A DNA stretch of 64,000 bases from Chiayiivirga sp. (GTDB lineage Bacteria; Pseudomonadota; Gammaproteobacteria; Xanthomonadales; Xanthomonadaceae): assembly GCA_022647565.1 (NCBI GenBank), contig JALCLA010000001.1:744001-808000 (forward strand), given 5' to 3'. Positions 45,201 through 54,121 of the stretch are shown here, piece after piece. The position numbers and the translations under genes were made by a program. The notes below the pieces were generated by a model. The model saw only the letters and a program-made list of their open reading frames with translations, ran no database searches and was not told the DNA's origin. Every line of letters starts with the position of its first letter. Position 1 is the stretch's first letter.

Positions 45201-46930
45201 ATGCACACATCGCCGATGCGACCGTGCCGGAAGCAACCCGGGTGGAAGCGCTGGAAGACCGCATCAGCCAGCAACTCCTGACCCGCGGCCGGCTCAAGGA
45301 AGCCGACTTCGGCCGCGCCCGTCGCCTGCATGAGGAATCGGGTGGCAGCCTGGTTGCCTTGATGACCCGCATCGGCCTCGTGTCCGAGCGCGATGTGGCC
45401 GAAGCCAGTGCCGAGGTGCTGAGCCTGCCGCTGGTGCTGGCCAAGGATTTTCCCGAAGCGCCGCCGGCCAATGCGACGCTGTCGTCGCGTTTCATGAAGC
45501 AGCACACGGTGTGCCCGGTGGCCGAGACCGAGCAGTCGGTCGAGCTGCTGGTGGCCGACCCGCAGGATCCATACCCGGTGCAGGCCGTGGCGATGGCCCT
45601 GGGTCGCCCGGTCACGGTGAAGGTCGGGATCCGCTCCGAGATCGACGATCTGATCGAGCGTTTCTTCGGCGCCGGTCGCTCCGCGATGGGCAGCATCGTC
45701 GAGGATCTCTCCGAAGGCGACACCCGCAGCGAGGACGACGTCGAGCACCTGCGCGACCTGGCCTCGGAAGCGCCGGTGATCCGGCTGGTGAACCTCGTGA
45801 TCCAGCGCGCGGTGGAAGCGCGCGCCTCCGACATCCACATCGAGCCGTTCGAGAGCCGGCTCAAGGTGCGCTATCGCATCGACGGCGTGCTGCAGGAAGT
45901 GGAATCGCCGCCTTCCAGCTCCACCGCCGCGGTGATCTCGCGCATCAAGATCATGGCCAAGCTCAACATCGCCGAGCGCCGCCTGCCGCAGGATGGCCGC
46001 ATCATGCTGCGGGTGCAGGGCAAGGAGCTGGACCTGCGCGTTTCCACCGTGCCGACCTCGCACGGCGAGTCGGTGGTGATGCGTATCCTGGATCGCGAGA
46101 ACATCGTCTTCGACTTCAAGTCACTCGGTTTCACCGACCAGTTCCTCGCCAGTTTCCTCAAGGTGCTGGAACTGCCGCACGGCATCATGCTGGTCACCGG
46201 CCCCACCGGCTCGGGCAAGACCACCACGCTCTACACCGCGCTCGCGCAGCTCAATACGCCCGACGTCAAGATCATCACGGTCGAGGATCCGGTCGAATAC
46301 CAGCTCGAAGGCGTCAACCAGATCCAGGCCAAGCCCGCGATCGGGCTCGATTTCTCGCACGCGCTGCGTTCGATCGTGCGCCAGGACCCGGACATCATCA
46401 TGATCGGCGAAATGCGCGACCTGGAAACCGCGAAGATCGCGATCCAGTCCGCGCTCACCGGGCATCTGGTTCTCAGTACCTTGCACACCAACAATTCGGC
46501 CGGCGGCATTACCCGCCTGCTCGACATGGGCGTGGAGGACTACCTGCTCACCTCCACCGTGAACGGCATCCTGGCGCAGCGCCTCGTGCGCCGGATCGAA
46601 CCCACCCACGCGGAGAAATACGAAGCCTTGCCGGAAGTGATCGAGGAGTTCGGGCTGCGTCGCTTCCAGCCCGATGGCCCGATCCACCTCTACCGCCCGA
46701 AGCCGTCGGCACTCACCCCGACCGGGTATCTGGGCCGCACCACGATCATGGAATTCCTGGTGATGAGCGATTCGCTGCGCCGCCTGGTGATGCAGCACGC
46801 GGGCATGAGCGAGCTGGAGGAGCAGGCGCGCAAGGAAGGCATGCGCACCATGTACGAGGACGGACTGGTCAAGGCGATGCGGGGCGTCACCACGATCGAG
46901 GAAGTCCTGCGCGTGACGCAGGAAGGGTAA
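45197..46930 (+). CDS. gspE: Type II secretion system ATPase GspE
   Basis: A 577-residue cytoplasmic ATPase that powers pseudopilus assembly. An N-terminal GspE-N domain (about 15-150) is followed by the ATPase core with ARASDIHIEP, Walker A TGPTGSGKTT (near residue 335), the Asp box VEDPVEY and the His box LSTLHTNN. The C-terminal region between QRLVRRIEP and GRTTIMEF contains no cysteine, although most GspE proteins have two CxxC pairs there that bind zinc. GTG at 45197 overlaps the preceding gene. It is the first gene of an Xps-type cluster. Confidence 0.94.
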   Translation: MNAHIADATVPEATRVEALEDRISQQLLTRGRLKEADFGRARRLHEESGGSLVALMTRIGLVSERDVAEASAEVLSLPLVLAKDFPEAPPANATLSSRFMKQHTVCPVAETEQSVELLVADPQDPYPVQAVAMALGRPVTVKVGIRSEIDDLIERFFGAGRSAMGSIVEDLSEGDTRSEDDVEHLRDLASEAPVIRLVNLVIQRAVEARASDIHIEPFESRLKVRYRIDGVLQEVESPPSSSTAAVISRIKIMAKLNIAERRLPQDGRIMLRVQGKELDLRVSTVPTSHGESVVMRILDRENIVFDFKSLGFTDQFLASFLKVLELPHGIMLVTGPTGSGKTTTLYTALAQLNTPDVKIITVEDPVEYQLEGVNQIQAKPAIGLDFSHALRSIVRQDPDIIMIGEMRDLETAKIAIQSALTGHLVLSTLHTNNSAGGITRLLDMGVEDYLLTSTVNGILAQRLVRRIEPTHAEKYEALPEVIEEFGLRRFQPDGPIHLYRPKPSALTPTGYLGRTTIMEFLVMSDSLRRLVMQHAGMSELEEQARKEGMRTMYEDGLVKAMRGVTTIEEVLRVTQEG

Positions 46931-47026
46931 CCGATGCGAAAGATCGGGCTTCCAGCCGCAACTTTCGCGCGAACGGCCCGGGCCAAGCCCGGCCACGTTC
47001 GCCGCAGCGCGGCTTCGCCGCTCGCG

Positions 47027-47046
47027 CCGGCACATCCGTGTGCCGG
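47027..47046 (+). other. Hairpin in the gspE-gspF gap
   Basis: A perfect 8-bp inverted repeat (ccggcaca / tgtgccgg) lies in the 169-bp gap between gspE and gspF, the only sizeable gap inside the secretion operon. There is no T-run. It could attenuate or stabilise the transcript. Confidence 0.4.
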
Positions 47047-47099
47047 AGATCGCTCCGTGTCGGAGCCGAGTCGCGCGTCGAGCATCGGTCGGAGCTGAC

Positions 47100-48314
47100 G
47101 TGGCGCTTTTCCGCTACAAGGCCCTGAGCCCGGCCGGCGAAGCCCTCGATGGCCAGATGGAAGCCGCCTCGGCCGCCGAGGTGATTTCCAAGCTGCAGGA
47201 CGCGGGCAACATCCCGGTCGAGGCCAAGCCAGCGGACGAGGCGGGCAGCGGCGGGCTTGCCGGCCTGTTCAAGCGCAGCGAGATGAGCGGCGCGCAGGTG
47301 CTGCAGTTCACCCAGCAACTGTCCACCCTGCTCGGGGCCGGACAGCCGCTGGATCGCGCCCTGCAGATCCTGCTCGACCTGCCCGAGTCGAAGGAAGCGC
47401 GACGCCTGATCGAACGCATCCGCGAAACCGTGCGCGGGGGTGCGCCGCTGTCGCAGGCGCTCGAACAGCAGCATGGCGTGTTCTCGCGCCTGTACGTGAA
47501 CATGGTGCGCGCCGGGGAAGTTGGCGGTTCGCTGCATGACACGCTCAAACGCCTTGCCGACTATCTCGAGCGCAGCAAGGCGCTGCGCGAGAGCGTGATC
47601 AATGCCCTCATCTATCCTTCGATCCTGATTGCGATGGTGTTCGGTGCGCTGTTGCTGCTGCTCGGCTACGTCGTGCCGCAATTCCTGCCGCTGTTCGAGG
47701 ACATGGAGGTGGAGCTGCCGCTGCTGACCTCGATCGTGCTTGCGGTCGGAAATTTCGTCAGCGGGTACTGGTGGCTCCTGCTCGTGCTGCTCGTCGGAGG
47801 CGTGTACCTGTTCCGACGGCGATTGAATGATCCCGAGCAGCGCCTCGGCTTCGACGCCTGGGTGCTGCGCCGCGGCCTCGTCGGCGGCCTGGTCGCGCGA
47901 CTGGAAACCGCGCGCCTGGCGCGCACCCTGGGAACTTTGGTGCACAACGGCGTTCCATTGCTCACCGCGCTGTCGATCGCGAAGAACGTGATGGGCAATA
48001 CCGCGCTGTCGCAGGCGGTGGACGAGGCCGCGAAGGACGTGAAGACCGGCGGCGGCCTCGCGCCTTCGCTGGCGAAGAGCAAGTTGTTTCCGCGCCTGGC
48101 GCTGCAGATGGTGGCAGTGGGCGAGGAGTCGGGCGAGCTGGATGGCATGCTCACCAAGGTCGCCGACACCTTCGATGTGGAAGTGAAAAACACCGTGGAT
48201 CGTCTGCTGGCCGCGCTGGTGCCGGCCGTGACCATCTTCATGGCCATCGTCGTGGCCCTGATCATGATGGCGATCCTGATCCCGATCTTCAGTCTGACCA
48301 ATGCCGTGGGATGA
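47100..48314 (+). CDS. gspF: Type II secretion inner-membrane protein GspF
   Basis: A 404-residue platform protein of the type II secretion system. Two GspF repeats (about 70-190 and 270-395) each have the family pattern, for example QFTQQLSTLLGAGQPL and GEVGGSLHDTLKRLADY in the first, and LVHNGVPLLTALSI and GEESGELDGMLTKVADTF in the second. There are three membrane helices, including ILIAMVFGALLLLLGYVVPQF. GTG at 47100 has GGAG 5 bp upstream. It contacts GspE and the pseudopilins. Confidence 0.94.
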   Translation: MALFRYKALSPAGEALDGQMEAASAAEVISKLQDAGNIPVEAKPADEAGSGGLAGLFKRSEMSGAQVLQFTQQLSTLLGAGQPLDRALQILLDLPESKEARRLIERIRETVRGGAPLSQALEQQHGVFSRLYVNMVRAGEVGGSLHDTLKRLADYLERSKALRESVINALIYPSILIAMVFGALLLLLGYVVPQFLPLFEDMEVELPLLTSIVLAVGNFVSGYWWLLLVLLVGGVYLFRRRLNDPEQRLGFDAWVLRRGLVGGLVARLETARLARTLGTLVHNGVPLLTALSIAKNVMGNTALSQAVDEAAKDVKTGGGLAPSLAKSKLFPRLALQMVAVGEESGELDGMLTKVADTFDVEVKNTVDRLLAALVPAVTIFMAIVVALIMMAILIPIFSLTNAVG

Positions 48315-48318
48315 AACC

Positions 48319-48759
48319 ATGAACACGATGTCGCGCCGCACGCTCCGCACCGCCCCTCGCTCCGGGCAGGGCGGCTTCTCCCTGATCGAGATACTGATCG
48401 TCGTGGCGCTGATCGCGCTCATCGCCGGCATGGTGGCGAATCAGGTCTTCGGCGGAAAGGCCCGCGCCAACGTCAAGCTCGCCACCAGCGGCGTGGCCGA
48501 CTTGTCCGGCAAGATCGAGCAGTACGAGATGGATACCGGTTCCCTGCCGCAAAGCCTGAGCGATCTGGTCAAGGAGTCCGGCAACGTGAAGGGATGGCTC
48601 GGCCCGTACGCGAAGGAAGGCTCGCTCCGCGATCCGTGGAACACGCCGTACGAGTACCGCGTGCCGGGCGATGGCGCACCGTTCACCGTGATCAGCTACG
48701 GCAACGACAAGAAGCCGGGTGGCAGCGGCGTCGACGCCGACATCAACAGCAACGATTGA
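48319..48759 (+). CDS. gspG: Type II secretion major pseudopilin GspG
   Basis: A 146-residue major pseudopilin. The leader is 19 residues, then the prepilin cleavage site G|FSLIEILIVVALIALIAGM with Glu at +5. The C-terminal part has the Ca2+-site region and the typical LRDPWNTPYEYRVPG and the conserved DADINSND end. Cleavage and methylation need a prepilin peptidase that is not in this window. ATG at 48319 lies 4 bp after the gspF stop; ATG at 48328 is an alternative. Confidence 0.94.
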   Translation: MNTMSRRTLRTAPRSGQGGFSLIEILIVVALIALIAGMVANQVFGGKARANVKLATSGVADLSGKIEQYEMDTGSLPQSLSDLVKESGNVKGWLGPYAKEGSLRDPWNTPYEYRVPGDGAPFTVISYGNDKKPGGSGVDADINSND

Positions 48760-48767
48760 CCGAGCGA

Positions 48768-49325
48768 GTGGGAAAATCCCCGGCAGCAACCGTTGCCGTA
48801 GCGCCGAGCTTGCTCGGCTGCGCTTGGTCTGGGGTCGGCGGATCGGGGCAGCGGAGCAAGCTCCGCTCTACGGGAGAGGCGGAGCGCGGCTTCACCCTGG
48901 TCGAGATCCTCGCCGTGGTTGCGTTGATCGCGGTCGCGATCACCGTGGTCTCGGTTTCGGTCGGCGCAGGACTGGGCGGCGCGCGGGTCAAGGCTGCGAG
49001 CCGCGATCTCGTCGCGGCGCTGCGTTATACCCGCGGCCAGGCCATCGTGCATCGTGAAGCCCAGGCGTTGCGCGTCGATGTGGAGCAACGCCGCTATCGC
49101 GCGCCCGGCAAGAAGTGGGTCGAGTTGCCACGCGACATGACGATGAAACTGTTCACTGCGCGCTCCGAGCTGGAAGAGGAAGGCGTGGGTCGCATCCGTT
49201 TCTTCCCCGACGGTTCCTCCACCGGCGGCCATATCGACCTGCTGCACGACGACGTGTTGTGGCGGGTCGAGATCATGTGGCTGACCGGCGAGGTCTCGGT
49301 GCGCGAAGGCGCGGACGCGCCGTGA
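48768..49325 (+). CDS. gspH: Type II secretion minor pseudopilin GspH
   Basis: A 185-residue minor pseudopilin. The prepilin site G|FTLVEILAVVALIAVAITV is at residue 41/42 and is followed by a GspH beta domain (ASRDLVAALRYTRGQAIVHR, GRIRFFPDGSSTGGHIDL). The leader is unusually long at 41 residues, and residues about 10-35 are encoded by copy B of the 76-bp intergenic repeat. Because the leader is cut off, the insertion should be harmless. The start is GTG at 48768; a start closer to the cleavage site is not visible in this frame. Confidence 0.85.
   Translation: MGKSPAATVAVAPSLLGCAWSGVGGSGQRSKLRSTGEAERGFTLVEILAVVALIAVAITVVSVSVGAGLGGARVKAASRDLVAALRYTRGQAIVHREAQALRVDVEQRRYRAPGKKWVELPRDMTMKLFTARSELEEEGVGRIRFFPDGSSTGGHIDLLHDDVLWRVEIMWLTGEVSVREGADAP
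48797..48872. repeat. 76-bp repeat, copy B, inside the gspH leader
   Basis: The second copy of the repeat at 256-331, equal in length, with intact inverted repeats gccgagcttgctcggc and gcggagcaagctccgc. It lies in coding sequence and contributes part of the disposable GspH leader peptide. Confidence 0.7.
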
Positions 49326-49870
49326 ACTTGCCGGCCATCACGGTGGTCCGACAGCGCATGTCGCCGCTTGCCGCCAACCCGATCCCTGCTGTTGCGTACG
49401 GCGCGCGTCCGCGTCCCGTCGTGGCGACGGGTGGCCGCCGCTGGAGTTCCAGCCCGGCCGGCGGTGGCAGGCGCGGGTTCACCCTGATCGAGATCGTGGT
49501 GGCCTTCAGCGTGCTGGCGCTCGGGCTGGGCATCGCGATGCAGATCGCCACCGGTGCGATGCGCAATGCGCGTCACGCCGCGCAACGCACCGAAGCCGCG
49601 TTGCACGCCCAGTCGCTGCTCGACATCGTCGGCGTGGGTGAACGCCTGGAAGAGGGTGAAAGTTCAGGCGAGTTCGACGACGAGTTCCGCTGGGAACTGT
49701 CGGTGTCCAAGTTCGAGATTGAAGACGGGGTAGCTGCGCCACTGGAGATGGCGCAGGCGCCGGTCGCGCTGTACCGACTCGACCTGCTCGTGACCTGGGG
49801 TACGCGCGAGCGACCGCAGGAGGCGCGCTTCGTCACCTTGCGCGCACTCACGCCGGATCCGAACGGATGA
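49322..49870 (+). CDS. gspI: Type II secretion minor pseudopilin GspI
   Basis: A 182-residue minor pseudopilin with the prepilin site G|FTLIEIVVAFSVLALGLGI. GTG at 49322 overlaps the gspH stop (GTGA) and gives a 52-residue leader; ATG at 49358 gives a 40-residue leader and is also plausible. The C-terminal part (FRWELSVSKFEI, LYRLDLLVTWG) matches GspI. With GspJ and GspK it forms the pseudopilus tip. Confidence 0.88.
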   Translation: MNLPAITVVRQRMSPLAANPIPAVAYGARPRPVVATGGRRWSSSPAGGGRRGFTLIEIVVAFSVLALGLGIAMQIATGAMRNARHAAQRTEAALHAQSLLDIVGVGERLEEGESSGEFDDEFRWELSVSKFEIEDGVAAPLEMAQAPVALYRLDLLVTWGTRERPQEARFVTLRALTPDPNG

Positions 49871-50691
49871 GGATGGAACGGTTGAGCATGGATCGCGCCC
49901 GGCGTGGCGGTTCGGATCGCGCCCGCCGTCGGTGTGCAGCGGGTCCGGCCGATTTCCGCAAACATGGCTTCACCCTGCTCGAGGTGCTGATCGCGGTCAG
50001 CCTGCTGGCGCTGCTGGTATTGCTGGCAATGGGCACCTTGCGCACCGCGGTACGCGCCACGCATAGCGGCGAGGCCCTGATCCAGCGCACCGACCGCCTG
50101 CGTACCGCGCAGGAATTCCTGCGCCGTCAGCTTTCGCACGCCTTGCCGCTGCCGTTCGAGAAATTCGAGGATGTCGGCGAGAACCGCCTGTTCGTGGCCG
50201 AGCGCGACGCGCTGCGTTTCGTGGCGCCGATGCCGGGCTTCCTGGCGCGCGGCGGTCCGCACGTGCAATGGCTGGTGTTCACCCGCGGGCGCGAAGGCGG
50301 GTTGCAGCTGGAGTTCGACCACGCCCAGCTCAACGGCTACGACCCGGACAATCCCAAGGGCGACAGCGAGCGCGAGCCGGTGGTGCTGATCGATGGCATC
50401 CGCGAAGGTCGGTTCGAGTTCCGCTCGCTTGACGAGAACGGCGAGCTGGGCGAGTGGGATTCGAGCTGGGACGACCCGCAACGCATGCCGCTGATGGTGC
50501 GCCTGAAGCTCGAATTCGACCCGGAATCGCGCCGGCGCTGGCCGGCGCTGGAGATCCCGCTGCGCACCGCTGGATTCAGCGCCATGACGCCGGGCGCGGG
50601 TGCGCTGCGGCAACTCGGGCCGGATGGCCGGCCAAGTTTCGGCCCCACGCCGGTGGATCCACCACCGCCGCCACCGGGAGGCGGGCCGTGA
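49867..50691 (+). CDS. gspJ: Type II secretion minor pseudopilin GspJ
   Basis: A 274-residue minor pseudopilin. The leader is 34 basic residues, then G|FTLLEVLIAVSLLALLVLL. The GspJ domain includes RTDRLRTAQEFLRRQLSHALP and ERDALRFVAPMPGFLARGG. A Pro-rich end (VDPPPPPPGGGP) is unusual and probably flexible. ATG at 49867 overlaps gspI, and its TGA overlaps the gspK GTG. Confidence 0.9.
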   Translation: MRMERLSMDRARRGGSDRARRRCAAGPADFRKHGFTLLEVLIAVSLLALLVLLAMGTLRTAVRATHSGEALIQRTDRLRTAQEFLRRQLSHALPLPFEKFEDVGENRLFVAERDALRFVAPMPGFLARGGPHVQWLVFTRGREGGLQLEFDHAQLNGYDPDNPKGDSEREPVVLIDGIREGRFEFRSLDENGELGEWDSSWDDPQRMPLMVRLKLEFDPESRRRWPALEIPLRTAGFSAMTPGAGALRQLGPDGRPSFGPTPVDPPPPPPGGGP

Positions 50692-51608
50692 GCGCGTCCT
50701 GCGCAGGCGGGCGCTCGCGCGTCCCCGCGCAACGAGGGGTGGCGTTCATCCTGGTACTTTGGTTGCTGGCCTTGCTCACCATCCTGCTGGGCAGCTTCGC
50801 GATGTTCGCGCGCACCGAAGCGCTGCAGGCGCGGTATCTGTTCGATGGGACCGAAGCGCGCTACGCCGCCGAAGCGGGCATCAACCGCGCGGTGTACCAG
50901 GTCTCGCTGGTCGATCCGCTGCAGCGCTGGGTGCCGGACGGGCGCGCCTACGAGGTGGAGTTCGAGCGCGCGAAACTGAGCATCGCGATCACCGACGAAT
51001 CCGGGCTGATCGACCTCAACGCCGCCGATACCCTCACGTTGTCGAATTTCTTCGTCCTGTACGGGCTGCCGCAGGACGAGGCGGATGCCCTCGGCGACGC
51101 CATCCTGGACTGGCGCGACACCGACGATCTGGTGTCGGCGAACGGGGCCGAGGATGCCGACTACGAGGCCGCCGGCCTTGACTACGGCGCCAAGGATGCG
51201 CCCTTCGACACCGTGTCGGAGGTGCAGCAGGTGATGGGCATGACGCACGAGTTGTACGCACGGCTGGCACCAGCGCTGACCATCTACTCGGGTCAGACCA
51301 CCCCGAACCCCTCGTTCGCACCGTACGAGGTGCTGCGCCTGTTCACCAATGCCGACGACGCCCTCGCGCAGCAGCTCATCGAGGCCCGCCATGCCTGGGA
51401 TCCGGCCAGTGGTGCGCCGCCGCCGGTACTGCCGGACGGCACCCCGCTAATGGCACAGGGCGGCAGCGGCACGTATAGTATGGTCGCCCGCGCCACCTTG
51501 CCCAACGGCGCGTGGACCGGGCTTGAAGTCACGGTCCGGCTAGGCGGGGCCGGCGTTTCCGGACTCGCCTACACCGTTCTGCGCTGGCAGGACGGGGAGA
51601 CTCTCTGA
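50688..51608 (+). CDS. gspK: Type II secretion minor pseudopilin GspK
   Basis: A 306-residue tip pseudopilin. The N-terminal prepilin-like helix (RGVAFILVLWLLALLTILLG) lacks Glu at +5, as is normal for GspK. The large alpha domain has the conserved DESGLIDLNAAD and DAILDWRDTDDLVSANGAED. GTG at 50688 overlaps the gspJ stop. It caps the pseudopilus with GspI and GspJ. Confidence 0.9.
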   Translation: MSASCAGGRSRVPAQRGVAFILVLWLLALLTILLGSFAMFARTEALQARYLFDGTEARYAAEAGINRAVYQVSLVDPLQRWVPDGRAYEVEFERAKLSIAITDESGLIDLNAADTLTLSNFFVLYGLPQDEADALGDAILDWRDTDDLVSANGAEDADYEAAGLDYGAKDAPFDTVSEVQQVMGMTHELYARLAPALTIYSGQTTPNPSFAPYEVLRLFTNADDALAQQLIEARHAWDPASGAPPPVLPDGTPLMAQGGSGTYSMVARATLPNGAWTGLEVTVRLGGAGVSGLAYTVLRWQDGETL

Positions 51609-51616
51609 CCACCCCC

Positions 51617-52771
51617 ATGCCTGCCGTCGACCTCCTCTCACCTTTGCTGAGTCGCTTTCGGGCGCTCTATGCCCAGACTTCGCTGCCACGCTTCCTGGCG
51701 TGGTGGGGTGGCGAGTTGCGTGCCTGCCTGCCGCAGCGCTGGCGCAAGCTGCTGGCGAGCGAGGACGCGCGCATCCTGATCCAGCGTGAGGCCGATGTGC
51801 TGCGCGTGAGCCAACTGCGCGCGGGGCAGCTGCAGGATGTGGCGCAGCTGCCGCTGGCGGAGGCCGACGCCTTGCCCGCCGCCCTCGACCAGGCCCTGGG
51901 CGAAGAACGCCGCGAATTGCCGCGCGTGCTGCTGTTGCCTGCGGCCATGGTGCTGCGCCGGGTGCTGACCCTGCCGAGCGCCGCCCTCGACAATCTACGC
52001 ACCGTGCTCGGGTTCGAACTCGACCGGCAAACGCCGTTCAAGCCCGATCAGGTGACCTACGACAGTCGCGTGCTGGCGCACGAGGCCGGTGCGCGCCAGG
52101 TGCCGGTGGAACTGGCGTTGGTGCCGCGCGAACGCCTGCGGCAGGTGCTCGACGAGATCGGCCCCGTGGCTTCCGGCCTGAGCGGCGTGGATGCGGGCGG
52201 GGCCGACGGAGTGCCGCTCGGCTACAACTTCCTGCCGGCCGAGCAGCGCCGCAGCGGCAGCCAAGCGCGCCTGTGGCTGCACCTGGGCCTGATCGCCTTC
52301 AGCGCGTTCTGCCTGCTGCTGGCGATGCACCGCCTGACCGACAATCGCGCCGAGGCGGTTGCTGCGCTCGGAAGCGAGAGCGAAAAACAGCACGACGGCG
52401 CGCGCGTCGCGGCGCGTCTTCGTTCGACCCTGGAAGAAGCCGCCACCGCGGCGAATTTCCTCGCAGTCGAGAAGGCGCGCCAGCCTTCGATGGTGCTGCT
52501 GCTCAATGAGCTCAGCGTGCTGCTCCCGGACGACACCTGGCTGGAGCGGATGAATTTCAGCCGCGGGGAAGTCAGTCTCGCCGGCCAGAGCGGGCAGGCG
52601 GCCAAGCTGGTGGAAATCCTCCAAGGGTCGACATTGTTGCGAAATCCGGCCCTGAGCGGCCCGATCCAGCCCGACGCACGCAGCGGCAAGGATCGTTTCA
52701 ACATCACCGCGGGTTATGGCCCGAGCGCAGACGAGGCGGAGGACAGCGATGCAACTGTTGCCCGACGCTAG
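51617..52771 (+). CDS. gspL: Type II secretion protein GspL
   Basis: A 384-residue inner-membrane protein of the PilM-PilN-like GspL family. The cytoplasmic actin-like part (about 1-210) has VLTLPSAALDNLRTVLGFEL and TPFKPDQVTYD. One membrane helix (LWLHLGLIAFSAFCLLLAM, near 220-240) is followed by a periplasmic ferredoxin-like domain. In the Xps system GspL couples GspE to GspM. It overlaps gspM by 23 bp. Confidence 0.85.
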   Translation: MPAVDLLSPLLSRFRALYAQTSLPRFLAWWGGELRACLPQRWRKLLASEDARILIQREADVLRVSQLRAGQLQDVAQLPLAEADALPAALDQALGEERRELPRVLLLPAAMVLRRVLTLPSAALDNLRTVLGFELDRQTPFKPDQVTYDSRVLAHEAGARQVPVELALVPRERLRQVLDEIGPVASGLSGVDAGGADGVPLGYNFLPAEQRRSGSQARLWLHLGLIAFSAFCLLLAMHRLTDNRAEAVAALGSESEKQHDGARVAARLRSTLEEAATAANFLAVEKARQPSMVLLLNELSVLLPDDTWLERMNFSRGEVSLAGQSGQAAKLVEILQGSTLLRNPALSGPIQPDARSGKDRFNITAGYGPSADEAEDSDATVARR

Positions 52772-53354
52772 GAGCGGCCGCCTGCTCGCCGTGTCGCTGC
52801 TGCTGATCGCGATTGGCCTCGGCTACCTGCTGTTCGTGCATTGGTGGTTCGTGGCGCCGTTGCTCGATTCGCGCGACCAGCTGATCGAGTTGCGCGACGA
52901 GGAAGCGCGCTACCGCGCCACCGCGCAGCAGAAGAAGGCGGTGGAGGAGCGGCTCGCGGAAGTGCGTGCCTTCGAGGCCGGCAACCCCGGGTTCCTGACC
53001 GAAGCCAACTTCGACCTCGCGGCGTCGGCCCTGATCCAGCGCTTGCAGGACCAGGTGAACCAGCTCAATGCCGGCGAACGCTGCCTCGTGGTGAGCCGTA
53101 CCCCGTTCCGCGACCGCGAGGAATCGCCGTTCGAGAAGGTCACGATCAAGGTGCGGATGCGCTGCGAGGTCGAGCATTTCATTTCGGTGCTGCATGGCCT
53201 GGAAAGCGGCAGCCCGCAGCTGTTCGTGAGCGAGCTCGGCATCACCTCGCGCCGCGGCATCGCGCCGGCCGGGCAGCCGAACGCCAACCCCGGCTACCTC
53301 GACATCGCCTTCGACCTCTACGGTTATCTACGCAAGAAGGGAGGCGGGTCATGA
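52749..53354 (+). CDS. gspM: Type II secretion protein GspM
   Basis: A 201-residue bitopic inner-membrane protein. One N-terminal helix (LLAVSLLLIAIGLGYLLFVHWW) is followed by a periplasmic coiled-coil (about 40-80) and a ferredoxin-like domain (about 100-195), with EHFISVLHGLESGSPQLFV. It partners GspL. ATG at 52749 lies inside the end of gspL, and its TGA overlaps the next ATG (ATGA). Confidence 0.85.
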   Translation: MQLLPDARSGRLLAVSLLLIAIGLGYLLFVHWWFVAPLLDSRDQLIELRDEEARYRATAQQKKAVEERLAEVRAFEAGNPGFLTEANFDLAASALIQRLQDQVNQLNAGERCLVVSRTPFRDREESPFEKVTIKVRMRCEVEHFISVLHGLESGSPQLFVSELGITSRRGIAPAGQPNANPGYLDIAFDLYGYLRKKGGGS

Positions 53355-54103
53355 CGGCGGCCAGCCAGCGTCTTCCGACCTTGCTGCTAGGCGCGTTTGC
53401 GCTGTGGAGCCTGCTGGTGACGGTGTGCGTCTACGCCGGTCTGGGCGGGCGTTACAGCCTGCATCCGGACGATCCTTCGCGGGTGCCGCCCCTGCCGCAG
53501 CTGGACCTGTCGCGCGCCCAGACCCCGATTGCGGCCCTGGCCGACTATGCCGTGGTTGGCGAGCGGCCACTCTTCAACGCCGACCGCCGCCCACTTCCGG
53601 TGCCGGCGGCGCCGGGCGCTGCCGATGCCGCAGCGCCGGCGTCGCCGCTCGATGTGGTCCTGACCAGCGTGATCCTGAGCGGCGACGCCAAGATCGCGAT
53701 CGTATTGGACAAGAAGACCAACAAGTCGCAGTCGGTCAAGCTGGGAGGCTCGCTGGCGGGCGATCAGGCCGCCTGGAAATTGGTCGAACTTGAGGCGCGC
53801 AAAGCGGTCTTTGAAGGCCCGAGTGGGCGGACCGAGGCCGGCTTGCGGGTGTTTGACGGGCAAGGGGGCGAGGCGCCGACCGCCGCTGCCCTGCCGCCGC
53901 CCGATGCCAATGCCGCTGTTCCGGCACAGCCGGGGCAGGCCCAACCCCAGGACGGGCAGGTTTCGGCTGGCGTGATGAATCCGAACCAGCCACAAACCCC
54001 CGAGTCTCGCGCCGAGTTGATCCGGCGCCGAATCGAGGAACGCCGCCGCCAGATGCGCGAGGAGGCCGAGCGTGCCAACCAGCAGAATGGGCAGAAGCAG
54101 TAG
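53351..54103 (+). CDS. gspN: Type II secretion protein GspN/XpsN (GspC-like function)
   Basis: A 250-residue bitopic protein. The N-terminal helix is LLLGAFALWSLLVTVCVYA. A homology-region-like domain with VVGERPLFNADRRPLP and VVLTSVILSGDAKIAIV (about 65-165) resembles the GspC HR domain. A long Pro/Ala/Gln linker and a charged C-terminal helix (RAELIRRRIEERRRQMREE) follow. In Xanthomonas, XpsN links GspL/M to the secretin. No separate GspC is present, so this protein probably does that job. Confidence 0.82.
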   Translation: MTAASQRLPTLLLGAFALWSLLVTVCVYAGLGGRYSLHPDDPSRVPPLPQLDLSRAQTPIAALADYAVVGERPLFNADRRPLPVPAAPGAADAAAPASPLDVVLTSVILSGDAKIAIVLDKKTNKSQSVKLGGSLAGDQAAWKLVELEARKAVFEGPSGRTEAGLRVFDGQGGEAPTAAALPPPDANAAVPAQPGQAQPQDGQVSAGVMNPNQPQTPESRAELIRRRIEERRRQMREEAERANQQNGQKQ

Positions 54104-54121
54104 TGACGCAGGAGTGACCGA

